In this document: positions 14,703 through 23,121 of the stretch, piece by piece
Numbering within the stretch: position 1 is the first letter of the stretch
Layout of the letters: each line of letters starts with the position of its first letter
Source of the DNA: Eubacteriaceae bacterium
Lineage (GTDB): Bacteria; Bacillota; Clostridia; Peptostreptococcales; Anaerovoracaceae
Direction of reading: 5' to 3'
DNA length: 35,011 nucleotides
NCBI GenBank assembly: GCA_022652985.1
Contig: JALCRY010000024.1
Coordinates: 1 to 35,011, forward strand
The notes under the pieces: generated by a model
Database searches by the model: none
Seen by the model: only the letters and a program-made list of their open reading frames with translations
What the model was told of the DNA's origin: nothing
Position numbers and translations under genes: made by a program

Positions 14703-16244
14703 ATGCCACACGTATTAACGATCGTACTGGTCATCGTGGGGGTGTTGATTGGAATATTAATAGGATATATTTTAAGAAAGACCCTTGGAGAAAAGGCCAT
14801 TGGAAGTGCTGAGCAGAAGGCCAGAAACCTTGTGCTGGATGCTGAAAATAAATCGGAAACAATTAAAAAGGAAATCGAGCTGCAGGCTAAGGAAGCTGCT
14901 CTGCAGTTTAAAAATGAAGCTGAGGAAGAAATCAATCAGCGCAGAAATGAACTTACCAAGTCGGAAGACAGGTTAGTACAAAAAGAAGAATCGATAGACA
15001 AAAAACTTGAAAATATAGAAAGAAAAGAACAAAGCATTACATCAAAAGAACAGAATATAAACAACAAACTTAAAGACCTTGATGAACTTCATCAGAGACA
15101 GGTTGCAAAACTCGAGGAAATGTCGGGTATGACACGCGACGAAGCTAAACAGATACTGCTTGACAGTATAGAAGGCGATGTCCGAGCCGACGCATCTGCG
15201 ATGATAAGAGACATCGAAGGCAGAGCAAAAGACGAAGCAGACAAGTATGCGAAGCAGATCATTGTAGGAGCTATTCAGAGATGTGCTGCCGACAATGTCG
15301 CCGAGTCCACCGTATCTGTTGTAAATCTCCCTAATGATGAAATGAAGGGCAGGATAATCGGCAGGGAAGGAAGAAATATCCGCGCTATCGAAAGTCTTAC
15401 CGGAATAGAACTTATTATTGATGATACACCTGAAGCGGTCATCCTTTCGGGATTTGATCCGATCAGAAGAGAGATAGCAAGACTTACACTGGAAAAGCTT
15501 ATCGTAGACGGCAGGATCCATCCGGCAAGGATAGAGGAAACTGTCAAGAAGTCGGAAAAGGAAGTAAACGCCAGTATCAAAGAAGCAGGAGAGACTGCAT
15601 CGTTCGATGTCGGTATCCACAATCTGCATCCGGAGCTTATCAAGCTGCTGGGCAGACTGAAATACAGGACATCGTACGGACAGAATGTACTGCAGCACTC
15701 GGAAGAGGTTGCATACCTTGCAGGTCTGATGGCAGGAGAGCTGGGGCTCGATGTCAAGCTGGCGAAAAGAGCCGGACTGCTGCATGATATAGGCAAGTCG
15801 ATCGACCATGACCACGAGGGTACTCATGTAGACCTCGGTATGGAAGTACTGAAGAGATATAAGGAATCACAGCCTGTTATCGACGCAATGGCTTCACATC
15901 ACGGCGATTATGAACCTAAGTCTATGGAGGCGGTCCTCGTAGCCGCAGCCGATGCGCTTTCAGCCGCAAGGCCGGGGGCAAGAAGAGAAACACTGGAATC
16001 ATATATCAAGAGACTCGATCAGCTGGAACAGATCGCCAACGATATGGACGGAGTTGACAAGTCGTTTGCTATCCAGGCAGGCAGAGAGATCCGTGTCATG
16101 GTTAAACCTGACAAGATCAAGGACGATGAAATGCCTTATCTGGCAAGACAGATATCCAAGAAAGTCGAGGAAGAACTCGATTATCCGGGACAGATCAAAG
16201 TTAATATCATGCGTGAGACCAGAGCGGTCGATTACGCGAAATAA
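14703..16244 (+). CDS. rny: Ribonuclease Y
   Basis: A 513-residue membrane-anchored endoribonuclease that initiates mRNA decay in Firmicutes. An N-terminal transmembrane helix (about 4-24) is followed by a long charged coiled coil (about 35-165), a KH RNA-binding domain with its GxxG loop G220-R-E-G223 inside [10 protein letters not shown], and an HD metal phosphohydrolase domain with H361-D362 in [12 protein letters not shown] and a further MASHHGDY element. Length and domain order are standard. GGAGGT precedes the start. Followed by a hairpin and then the cysteine desulfurase gene. Confidence 0.98.
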   Translation: MPHVLTIVLVIVGVLIGILIGYILRKTLGEKAIGSAEQKARNLVLDAENKSETIKKEIELQAKEAALQFKNEAEEEINQRRNELTKSEDRLVQKEESIDKKLENIERKEQSITSKEQNINNKLKDLDELHQRQVAKLEEMSGMTRDEAKQILLDSIEGDVRADASAMIRDIEGRAKDEADKYAKQIIVGAIQRCAADNVAESTVSVVNLPNDEMKGRIIGREGRNIRAIESLTGIELIIDDTPEAVILSGFDPIRREIARLTLEKLIVDGRIHPARIEETVKKSEKEVNASIKEAGETASFDVGIHNLHPELIKLLGRLKYRTSYGQNVLQHSEEVAYLAGLMAGELGLDVKLAKRAGLLHDIGKSIDHDHEGTHVDLGMEVLKRYKESQPVIDAMASHHGDYEPKSMEAVLVAAADALSAARPGARRETLESYIKRLDQLEQIANDMDGVDKSFAIQAGREIRVMVKPDKIKDDEMPYLARQISKKVEEELDYPGQIKVNIMRETRAVDYAK

Positions 16245-16265
16245 TCAAAAATATGGACAAGCATG

Positions 16266-16290
16266 AAGGGGCAGGCATCTGCCCCTTTAA
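16266..16290 (+). terminator. Hairpin after rny
   Basis: AAGGGGCAG (16266-16274) pairs perfectly with CTGCCCCTT (16279-16287) around GCAT, followed by only TTTAAA. The short T tract suggests partial termination, so some read-through into the cysteine desulfurase gene is likely. Confidence 0.65.
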
Positions 16291-16304
16291 AGTAGGAGGC
16301 ATCA

Positions 16305-17447
16305 ATGTTCGTTTATCTTGATAACAGCTCGACTACGAAGCAGTACAGGGAAGTAACAGACACAGTCGTCAGATACATGTCCGAGGATTTCGGGAATCCG
16401 AGTTCACTGCATCACCTCGGCATAACGGCTGAAAAAGCCATGAAAAATGCAAGAAATCAGGTAGCTGCCGCGATAGGAGTAGGCGATAATGAAGTAATAT
16501 TCACATCCTGCGGCACAGAGGCCGACAATACGGCTATCCGCGGGGCGGCATATGCCGGCAGAAGACGCGGGAAAAAGATCATCACCAGCAGGATCGAGCA
16601 TCCTGCCGTCCTTGAAACATTCAAGTCGCTTGAAGAAGAAGGATTCATACCTGTATATATAGATGTAGACAAAGAAGGTATGATCAACATGGAGCAGCTC
16701 GAAAGCGAAATCGATGACGAGACGATCCTCATATCACTGATGCACGTGAATAATGAGCTGGGAACGATCGAACCCGTTGAGGAAGCTGCTGCGCTCAAGG
16801 GAGAAGCTCTGTTCCACACGGATGCGGTGCAGAGTTTCGGCAAGCTGGAAATACCGACAAAAAATGTCGATATGATATCTGTCAGCGGACATAAGATACA
16901 CGGGCCGAAAGGTACAGGGGCTCTGGCAGTGAAAAGCAATGTTCACATAAAACCTTTTATCGTAGGCGGAGGCCAGGAAAAGAATATGCGCTCGGGCACG
17001 GAAAATACTCCGTGCATCGCGGGTTTCGGCGTTGCAGCGGAGATGACGCACAGCCATCGTTCCGCGAATATCACGCATATGGACGAAGTAAGAGATTATC
17101 TTATGCGCGGGATCATCGACGGGATAGATGACGTACGCATCAACAGCCCGAAAGAACATTACTGCGCCAGCGTGCTTAATGTATCGTTCCTCGGAACGCG
17201 CGGAGAGGTCATACTTCACACGCTTGAACAGTCGGACATTTATGTGTCGACGGGATCGGCATGTTCTTCCAATAAGAAGAACAGCAAAAGTCACGTGCTG
17301 ACTGCGGCGGGCCTTTCGGATGAAGAAATCGAAGGGGCGATAAGATTCAGTTTCAGTGATCTCAATACAATAGAAGAGATGGATTATGTCCTCGACAGGC
17401 TGAAAGATGCGGTCGGCAGTTTCAGAAGACTGGGGAGTTTTAGGTAA
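16305..17447 (+). CDS. Cysteine desulfurase paired with thiI
   Basis: A 380-residue PLP enzyme (NifS/IscS family, class V aminotransferase fold) that removes sulfur from L-cysteine to form a persulfide. The PLP-binding lysine is K197 in SGHKIHGPKGTGAL, and the persulfide-carrying cysteine is C320 in STGSACSSNKKNSKS, a short catalytic loop. N-terminal VYLDNSSTTK and TEADNTAI motifs also fit. Its stop overlaps the thiI start by one base (TAATG). In Bacillus an equivalent desulfurase (NifZ) supplies sulfur to ThiI for 4-thiouridine in tRNA, and the tight coupling here suggests the same role rather than general Fe-S assembly. Confidence 0.93.
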   Translation: MFVYLDNSSTTKQYREVTDTVVRYMSEDFGNPSSLHHLGITAEKAMKNARNQVAAAIGVGDNEVIFTSCGTEADNTAIRGAAYAGRRRGKKIITSRIEHPAVLETFKSLEEEGFIPVYIDVDKEGMINMEQLESEIDDETILISLMHVNNELGTIEPVEEAAALKGEALFHTDAVQSFGKLEIPTKNVDMISVSGHKIHGPKGTGALAVKSNVHIKPFIVGGGQEKNMRSGTENTPCIAGFGVAAEMTHSHRSANITHMDEVRDYLMRGIIDGIDDVRINSPKEHYCASVLNVSFLGTRGEVILHTLEQSDIYVSTGSACSSNKKNSKSHVLTAAGLSDEEIEGAIRFSFSDLNTIEEMDYVLDRLKDAVGSFRRLGSFR

Positions 17448-18634
17448 TGAACGAGAAGAATATATTTATTGTCAGAGCAGGGGAGGCCGCGCTCAAAGGA
17501 GAAAACAAACCGTATTTTGAAAGAATGCTGGTGGAGAGGATAAAAAAACTTCTCAAGCGTTTTGACGGTGTTGAGGTTACGAGAAAAGAAGGTCTCATCT
17601 TCGTGCATGCGGATAAGTCGATACCGCCGGAAGATATCATCAAGTGGGTATCGAAGGCTTTCGGCGTCCAGACTATAAGTCCGGCAGTGGAGGTGGAATC
17701 CGATATTGAGGCCATTGGCAGAGCTGCAGTGGAGTATATGAACGGGATTATTGCGGAAAGAGACATAAAAACGTTCAAAGTCAAGGCCAAGAGAGCAGAC
17801 AAGCAGTTCCCGGTCGAATCGCCGGATATAGCCAGACAGGTAGGCGCCATGATACTCAAAGGCTGCAAAGTCCTGAAAGTGGATGTGCATGATCCGGACT
17901 GCTATTTATATGTTAATGTCAGAAAAGGCATCTCGTATATTTATCAGGATAAAATAGAAGGTTTCGGCGGACTGCCGCTGGGAACGAATGGAAAAGGTCT
18001 CGTCCTGCTGTCGGGAGGAATAGACAGTCCTGTGGCTGCGTTTATGATGGCGAAGCGGGGCATGGCGATAGAGACGATACACTTCCATTCATATCCGTAT
18101 ACGAGCGAGAGGGCGCGTGAAAAGGTAGAAGATCTCGCCAGCCAGCTGGCGGTTTACTGCAGCAGGTTCAAGATGCATATAGTCAATCTGCTCCCGATCC
18201 AGGAAGAAATCGTCAGGCATTGTCCCGAGGAAGAAACTACCATTCATGTGAGAATGTTTATGATGAGGATCGCGGAAAAGATCGCGGAGAAAAACGGCTG
18301 CACGATGCTCGTTACCGGCGAAAGTCTGGGGCAGGTCGCCAGTCAGACGGCGGAAGCGCTCGTGGTTACGAACAGCGCGGTATCGATGCCGGTCATGAGG
18401 CCGCTGATCGCGCTTGATAAAACAGAAATTATTGCAATTGCACAGGAAATAGAAACATTCGAAACATCGATAGAACCTTATGAGGACTGCTGCACCGTAT
18501 TTCTGCCTAAGCATCCGCTCACAAAACCTAAAACGGAGAGAATACTGAAATCGGAAAGTACGCTTGATATTGATGATTTAGTTGAAAAAGCTGTCGATTC
18601 GGAGGAAATAGTGGACATTTTCCCTAAAAAATAG
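17447..18634 (+). CDS. thiI: tRNA 4-thiouridine synthase ThiI (no rhodanese domain)
   Basis: A 395-residue enzyme that adenylates U8 of tRNA and installs sulfur. An N-terminal ferredoxin-like region and THUMP domain (to about 165) precede the PP-loop pyrophosphatase motif SGGIDS at 189-194. The conserved PYEDCCTVF near 345 carries the sulfur-handling cysteine. The C-terminal rhodanese domain of the E. coli enzyme is absent, as in Bacillus, where a dedicated desulfurase delivers sulfur directly; that partner is the gene immediately upstream. A role in thiazole synthesis is therefore less likely. No terminator was recognised; 164 noncoding bases follow. Confidence 0.96.
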   Translation: MNEKNIFIVRAGEAALKGENKPYFERMLVERIKKLLKRFDGVEVTRKEGLIFVHADKSIPPEDIIKWVSKAFGVQTISPAVEVESDIEAIGRAAVEYMNGIIAERDIKTFKVKAKRADKQFPVESPDIARQVGAMILKGCKVLKVDVHDPDCYLYVNVRKGISYIYQDKIEGFGGLPLGTNGKGLVLLSGGIDSPVAAFMMAKRGMAIETIHFHSYPYTSERAREKVEDLASQLAVYCSRFKMHIVNLLPIQEEIVRHCPEEETTIHVRMFMMRIAEKIAEKNGCTMLVTGESLGQVASQTAEALVVTNSAVSMPVMRPLIALDKTEIIAIAQEIETFETSIEPYEDCCTVFLPKHPLTKPKTERILKSESTLDIDDLVEKAVDSEEIVDIFPKK

Positions 18635-18664
18635 GTAAAAAGTTAGACCAAAGTCAGAAATACC

Positions 18665-18693
18665 TTGCAATATGAAGGTGGATATGGTTTAAT
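18665..18693 (+). promoter_or_regulatory. Promoter of the acyl-CoA dehydrogenase-etfBA operon
   Basis: TTGCAA (18665-18670), a 17-base spacer and TTTAAT (18688-18693), with TGG before the -10 giving an extended -10 element. Transcription should start near 18700, leaving a leader of about 100 bases. This is the best candidate in the 164-base gap after thiI. Confidence 0.6.
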
Positions 18694-18704
18694 GAATTTG
18701 CACG

Positions 18705-18722
18705 TTGATATTTTATTAACAT
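18705..18722 (+). promoter_or_regulatory. Rex-like redox operator just downstream of the promoter
   Basis: TTGATAT-TTTA-TTAACAT matches the Rex consensus TTGTTAA-N4-TTAACAA (recalled from literature on Firmicutes Rex) at 11 of 14 fixed positions, with the right half nearly perfect. It starts about 5 bases after the predicted transcription start, a position where a bound repressor would block. Rex controls crotonyl-CoA/butyryl-CoA genes in Clostridium. No rex gene is in the window. Confidence 0.5.
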
Positions 18723-18798
18723 ATTGATGCGTGCCACAAAAACAGTCGATATTTTGGACAAAAAGTACCGTTATTAATTATTTTAAGGAGGCATTTAC

Positions 18799-19941
18799 AT
18801 GGACTTTCAACTGACAAAGGAGCAAGAATTTGTTAGAAAAATGGTCAGCAAGTTTGCTGAGAATGAGGTTGATCCTATCGCAGCAGACATTGACAAGGAA
18901 CATAGGTTCCCTGAAGAGACTGTAGAAAAAATGGCAAAGTACCATATTATGGGTATTCCATTTCCTACAGAGTACGAAGGCGCGGGCGGCGACTGTCTTT
19001 CATATGCAATAGCAGTGGAAGAAATAGCTAAGAAGTGTCTTTCGACTTCTACTATCCTTTCAGCTCACACATCACTCTGCACATGGCCGATATATAACTT
19101 CGGAACAGATGAGCAGAAGGCAAAGTATCTTCCGGATCTCTGCTCAGGCAGAAAACTCGGAGCTTTCGGTCTTACTGAGTCCGGAGCAGGCACAGACGCT
19201 GCAGGACAGCAGACAAAGGCTGTAAAAGACGGAGATGAGTGGGTCATCAACGGATCGAAGTGCTTTATCACAAACGGCGGATATGCTGATATATTTGTTG
19301 TCATGGCTATGACAGACAAGTCAAAGGGCAACAGAGGAATCAGTGCATTTATCGTTGAAAAGACAGATAAAGGTTTCTCGGTAGGAAAAACAGAAGATAA
19401 GATGGGTATCCATGCTTCATCGACAACAGAGCTCCTGTTTGAAAACATGAGGATCCCTGCTGACAGACTTCTCGGAGAAGAAGGCAAGGGATTCAAAGTA
19501 GCTATGAATACACTTGACGGAGGCCGTGTAGGTATCGCTTCACAGGCTCTCGGGCTTGCAGAAGGTGCTCTCGAAACAACGATCACATATATGAACCAGA
19601 GAAAACAGTTTGGCAAAAAGCTGTCACAGTTCCAGTATCCTGCTTTCATAATAGCTGATATGGCAACAAGAATTGAAGCTGCCAGATATCTCGTTTATTA
19701 TGCAGCTTGGTGCGAGGACTCCGGAGTTCCTCATATGATCCCTGCAGCTATGGCAAAGCTTTATGCTGCTGAGACTGCTATGTTCGTCACAACAAAGGCT
19801 GTACAGCTCCACGGAGGTTACGGCTATATCGCAGATTACCCAATTGAAAGAATGATGAGAGACGCGAAGATCACAGAGATCTACGAAGGAACATCAGAAG
19901 TTCAGAGACTGGTCATCTCGAGCAATATTTTGAACAAGTAG
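18799..19941 (+). CDS. bcd: Acyl-CoA dehydrogenase (butyryl-CoA dehydrogenase type)
   Basis: A 380-residue flavoprotein of the short-chain acyl-CoA dehydrogenase family. The FAD/substrate signatures FGLTESGAGTDAAGQQ and the C-terminal QLHGGYGYIADYPIERMMRD and ITEIYEGTSEVQR are present, with the catalytic base expected at E363. In fermenting Clostridia such enzymes run in reverse, reducing crotonyl-CoA to butyryl-CoA with electrons from an Etf. The directly following etfB-etfA pair supports this. No thiolase, hydroxyacyl-CoA dehydrogenase or crotonase gene is nearby, so the acyl substrate is not proven; caffeyl-CoA or another enoyl-CoA is an alternative given the CarE-like EtfA. AAGGAGG precedes the start. 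Codon choice leans to ACA and TCA compared with ACG-rich neighbours, which suggests high expression. Confidence 0.92.
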   Translation: MDFQLTKEQEFVRKMVSKFAENEVDPIAADIDKEHRFPEETVEKMAKYHIMGIPFPTEYEGAGGDCLSYAIAVEEIAKKCLSTSTILSAHTSLCTWPIYNFGTDEQKAKYLPDLCSGRKLGAFGLTESGAGTDAAGQQTKAVKDGDEWVINGSKCFITNGGYADIFVVMAMTDKSKGNRGISAFIVEKTDKGFSVGKTEDKMGIHASSTTELLFENMRIPADRLLGEEGKGFKVAMNTLDGGRVGIASQALGLAEGALETTITYMNQRKQFGKKLSQFQYPAFIIADMATRIEAARYLVYYAAWCEDSGVPHMIPAAMAKLYAAETAMFVTTKAVQLHGGYGYIADYPIERMMRDAKITEIYEGTSEVQRLVISSNILNK

Positions 19942-19961
19942 TCAAGAAGGAGGAAACGAAA

Positions 19962-20762
19962 ATGGCATTAAAAATAGTTGTATGTGCTAAGCAGGTTCCT
20001 GATACAAATGTTATCAAGATCAACCCTAAGACAGGCACACTTATCAGAGAAGGCGTTCCGAGCATCCTGAACAACGACGACGCAAATGCGCTCGAGGAAG
20101 CTCTGAAACTCAAGGATAAATATCCTGATACTTTTATCACAGTAATATCGATGGGTCCTCCGCAGGCGAAGGATCTGCTGATCGAGTGCCTGGCTATGGG
20201 CGCTGATGAAGGAATACTCCTCAGCGACAGAGCAGTAGGCGGATCAGATACATGGGCTACATCAAACGCACTGGCTGCAGTCATCAGAAAGATCGGTGAT
20301 TTCGACATCATCTTCGGCGGACGTCAGGCTATTGATGGAGATACAGCTCAGGTAGGACCTCAGATCGCAGAAAAACTCAATCTTCCGCAGGTTACATACG
20401 TTCAGAAGTTTGAGCTCTCCGACGATATGAAGACAGTTACAGTTGAGAGAAACATGGAAGACGGCTACGAAGTTATCAAACTGCAGACACCTTGCATGCT
20501 CACATGCATCAAAGAGCTCAATGAGCCAAGATATATGTCGATAGACAAGCTCTTCGGAATCAAACCGGAAGCTATCAAAGTCTGGAGCGCTGCAGACGTA
20601 GAAGTAGACCTTAATACAGTAGGTCTCGAAGCTTCGCCTACAAACGTATTCCGTTCCTTTACACCTGCACCTAAGGGCAAGGGTATAACGGTAGCCGGAG
20701 ACAGCCCGAAAGAGCTGGCGGATAATCTTCTTATTGGCCTCAAGGGCAAACATGTCATCTAA
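19962..20762 (+). CDS. etfB: Electron transfer flavoprotein, beta subunit
   Basis: A 266-residue Etf beta subunit. It begins with KIVVCAKQVPDTNVIKI, and GGRQAIDGDTAQVGPQIAE (about 119-137) is the segment that, in clostridial bifurcating Etfs, lines the second FAD near the NADH site. Together with EtfA it should take electrons from NADH and split them between ferredoxin and the acyl-CoA dehydrogenase; the bifurcating role is inference from family and context. It lies 20 bases after the dehydrogenase with an AGGAGG site, and etfA follows after 21 bases. Confidence 0.95.
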   Translation: MALKIVVCAKQVPDTNVIKINPKTGTLIREGVPSILNNDDANALEEALKLKDKYPDTFITVISMGPPQAKDLLIECLAMGADEGILLSDRAVGGSDTWATSNALAAVIRKIGDFDIIFGGRQAIDGDTAQVGPQIAEKLNLPQVTYVQKFELSDDMKTVTVERNMEDGYEVIKLQTPCMLTCIKELNEPRYMSIDKLFGIKPEAIKVWSAADVEVDLNTVGLEASPTNVFRSFTPAPKGKGITVAGDSPKELADNLLIGLKGKHVI

Positions 20763-20783
20763 TCGAAGGAGGAGGAAATACAA

Positions 20784-22064
20784 ATGGCAATTCAAGTAAT
20801 AAAAGATAAATGTAAGGGTTGTGGCGTTTGCATCAAGGCTTGCCCCTTCGAAGCAATAGACATGAACGATAAGATCGCAGAGATCAACAGTAAATGTACT
20901 GCCTGCAACCAGTGCGTCGCGGCTTGCCCGTTCGATGCTATTGAAAAGACAGAATCAGATGAGGTTATTGACCTCAGCGCATATAAACATATCTGGGTAT
21001 ATGCTGAGCAGAGAGCCGGAAAACTCATGAACGTTGCTCTCGAGCTCCTGGGCGAAGGCTATAAGCTTGCCAAGGACATCAGCGAAGATACAAAAGTATA
21101 TGCTGTTCTCATCGGCGACAACATCAAGGGACTTGCTGATGAATGTTATGAATACGGAGCTGAAGGCGTTATCTGCATAGATGATCCTCTTCTCAAGAAC
21201 TTCACGACAGACGGATATACAAAGGTACTCACAGACGCAATCAAAGAAATAAAGCCTGAGATCGTACTCTTTGGAGCTACACATATAGGAAGAGACCTTG
21301 CACCTAGAGTTGCAGCAAGACTGAACGCAGGTCTGACAGCTGACTGTACTCACCTCGATGTAAAAGTTTCAAGCTATATCGACTATGCTAACAAGAACAC
21401 AACACTTGATACTTCGACTCTTGATCCTAACGATCCGGACAGAGGCATCAAACAGACTCGTCCTGCTTTTGGCGGAAACCTCATGGCTACTATCGTATGC
21501 CCGAACACAAGACCTCAGATGTCGACAGTTCGTCCTGGCGTAATGCAGAAGATAGAGCCTAAGAAGGGCGCAACAGGCGAGCTGGTAGAATATAAGCCTT
21601 CGATCAAGGCCAGCGATATCAGAACAGAGATCGTGGACATCGTTAAGTCAACTAAGGAACTCGTTTCCCTTACTGACGCTGACATCATCTGCTCAGGCGG
21701 ACGTGGTCTCGGCAATGCTGACGGATTCAAACTCATCAAGCAGTTTGCAGACAAAGTCGGCGGAGTTGTAGGTTCATCGCGTGCAGCTGTTGATAACGGC
21801 TGGATCGATCATTCGCACCAGGTTGGACAGACAGGTACTACTGTTAAGCCGAAGATCTACTTCGCTTGCGGTATCTCCGGAGCTATCCAGCACCTGGCAG
21901 GAATGCAGACTTCAGATATCATCGTTGCTATCAATACAGACCCTGATGCTCCTATCATGGAGATCGCAGATTACGCTGTTATAGGCGATCTGTACAAGGT
22001 TATCCCTGAAATCATCAATGACTGGGATAAGGCAGAAGATCTGTATGATGCTACGACCAGATAA
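20784..22064 (+). CDS. etfA: Electron transfer flavoprotein alpha subunit with N-terminal 2[4Fe-4S] ferredoxin domain
   Basis: A 426-residue EtfA about 90 residues longer than the basic form. Residues 1-55 are a bacterial ferredoxin domain with two complete cluster motifs: C10-x2-C13-x2-C16-x3-C20-P and C38-x2-C41-x2-C44-x3-C48-P. The Etf alpha body follows (from about 65), ending in the FAD-binding segment [18 protein letters not shown] and [13 protein letters not shown]. Ferredoxin-fused EtfA is known in CarE of the Acetobacterium caffeyl-CoA reductase complex and in the lactate dehydrogenase/Etf complex. The extra clusters could hand low-potential electrons to ferredoxin. It is the last gene of the operon and ends at a strong terminator. 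Confidence 0.96.
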   Translation: MAIQVIKDKCKGCGVCIKACPFEAIDMNDKIAEINSKCTACNQCVAACPFDAIEKTESDEVIDLSAYKHIWVYAEQRAGKLMNVALELLGEGYKLAKDISEDTKVYAVLIGDNIKGLADECYEYGAEGVICIDDPLLKNFTTDGYTKVLTDAIKEIKPEIVLFGATHIGRDLAPRVAARLNAGLTADCTHLDVKVSSYIDYANKNTTLDTSTLDPNDPDRGIKQTRPAFGGNLMATIVCPNTRPQMSTVRPGVMQKIEPKKGATGELVEYKPSIKASDIRTEIVDIVKSTKELVSLTDADIICSGGRGLGNADGFKLIKQFADKVGGVVGSSRAAVDNGWIDHSHQVGQTGTTVKPKIYFACGISGAIQHLAGMQTSDIIVAINTDPDAPIMEIADYAVIGDLYKVIPEIINDWDKAEDLYDATTR

Positions 22065-22099
22065 TTAATCAGCCTGTAAATAGTCTCGCATCTTATTTT

Positions 22100-22135
22100 G
22101 GGGAGAAACCAGATTATGGTTTCTCCCCATTTTTA
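22100..22135 (+). terminator. Intrinsic terminator after etfA
   Basis: GGGGAGAAACC (22100-22110) pairs perfectly with GGTTTCTCCCC (22118-22128), a 7-base loop, followed by ATTTTTA. Confidence 0.92.
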
Positions 22136-22152
22136 TAAAGCAATATTTATGG

Positions 22153-22158
22153 TATAAT
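22153..22158 (+). promoter_or_regulatory. -10 element of the prmA-murT-gatD promoter
   Basis: A perfect TATAAT lies 26 bases before the prmA start. The matching -35 (TTTTTA, 22130-22135, 17-base spacing) is poor and falls in the T tract of the etfA terminator, so promoter and terminator are packed together. Confidence 0.6.
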
Positions 22159-22184
22159 AAAACCCGAATCGGAGAAAGATATAT

Positions 22185-23105
22185 ATGAAATATAACGAAA
22201 TAACAATATATGCGGGCAAGGCTGACATAGATGAAATAACTGGCATACTGCTCGTCCACGGGATAACGGATTCGGTCGTCAATGATCCTGATCTGGTTGC
22301 GAAAATGGAAAAAGATAAAAAGGATTATGAATGGGATTATGTTGACGAGGCCGTATTTAAAAATCAGCCGCGGAGAGGTTCGGTCGTTTTTTATCTGAAT
22401 ACTGATGATGACGGGGAAGCCAGGCTGGCAGAAATCAGAGACGCGTTCAGCGTATATGACGCAGAAATATCCGTCGTTACAGTTGACGACGAAGACTGGA
22501 AGAACAAGTATAAAGAACATTTCAAGATGCTGAAACTGTCGGACAGACTGGCGGTAAGACCCTCATGGGATGATACTCCTGCAGATCCGGGAATGACTGT
22601 TATAGATCTCGATCCGGGGATGGCTTTCGGGACCGGAGGACATGCGACAACGGCTATGTGCGCCGAATTAATGGACAGGGAAGGCTGTGCGGGGAAAAAG
22701 GTGCTCGATGTCGGTACAGGTTCCGGCATCCTGGCAATCGCGGCGGCCATGCTCGGAGCTGATGATGTGCTGGGGATCGACATAGATGATGAAGCCGTGA
22801 CAGCTGCCCGGGAAAATGTGGCGAAGAACAACTGTGCCGATGTCGTGACCATCATGAAGGGTGACCTGACAAAAGGCGTGGAATATAAAGCAGACATCAT
22901 AGCCGCTAATCTTATGGCGGAATTAATAGTTTCTTTTGCACCATATGCCAAACAGCATCTGTGCACAGGAGCGGCCTTTATCACATCGGGGATACTGACT
23001 GAGAAAAAGGATATGGTAATCGAAGCGCTGGAAAAAGAGGATATAAAAATCGAAAAAGTACTGACACGCGGAGAATGGTGTGCAGTGCTTGGCCGAAATA
23101 ATTAA
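22185..23105 (+). CDS. prmA: Ribosomal protein L11 methyltransferase
   Basis: A 306-residue SAM-dependent methyltransferase. The PrmA signature DLDPGMAFGTGGHATT is followed by VLDVGTGSGILAIAAAMLGA (SAM motif I) and the AANLMAELIV segment corresponding to the NPP-like motif IV region. The N-terminal region of about 120 residues is the substrate-recognition part that positions L11. Family members trimethylate several amino groups of L11; the modification is generally dispensable. GGAG precedes the ATG. murT begins 16 bases after its stop. Confidence 0.94.
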   Translation: MKYNEITIYAGKADIDEITGILLVHGITDSVVNDPDLVAKMEKDKKDYEWDYVDEAVFKNQPRRGSVVFYLNTDDDGEARLAEIRDAFSVYDAEISVVTVDDEDWKNKYKEHFKMLKLSDRLAVRPSWDDTPADPGMTVIDLDPGMAFGTGGHATTAMCAELMDREGCAGKKVLDVGTGSGILAIAAAMLGADDVLGIDIDDEAVTAARENVAKNNCADVVTIMKGDLTKGVEYKADIIAANLMAELIVSFAPYAKQHLCTGAAFITSGILTEKKDMVIEALEKEDIKIEKVLTRGEWCAVLGRNN

Positions 23106-23121
23106 GCGAAGGAAATACAGA

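Noticed and set aside
15042-15827. Minus-strand open frame opposite rny
   Set aside because: A shadow of the RNase Y KH and HD regions, without any recognisable protein features.
18635-18798. Possible riboswitch between thiI and the acyl-CoA dehydrogenase
   Set aside because: No conserved riboswitch core (for example TPP or FMN) or terminator/antiterminator pair was seen; a promoter and a Rex-like site explain the gap better.
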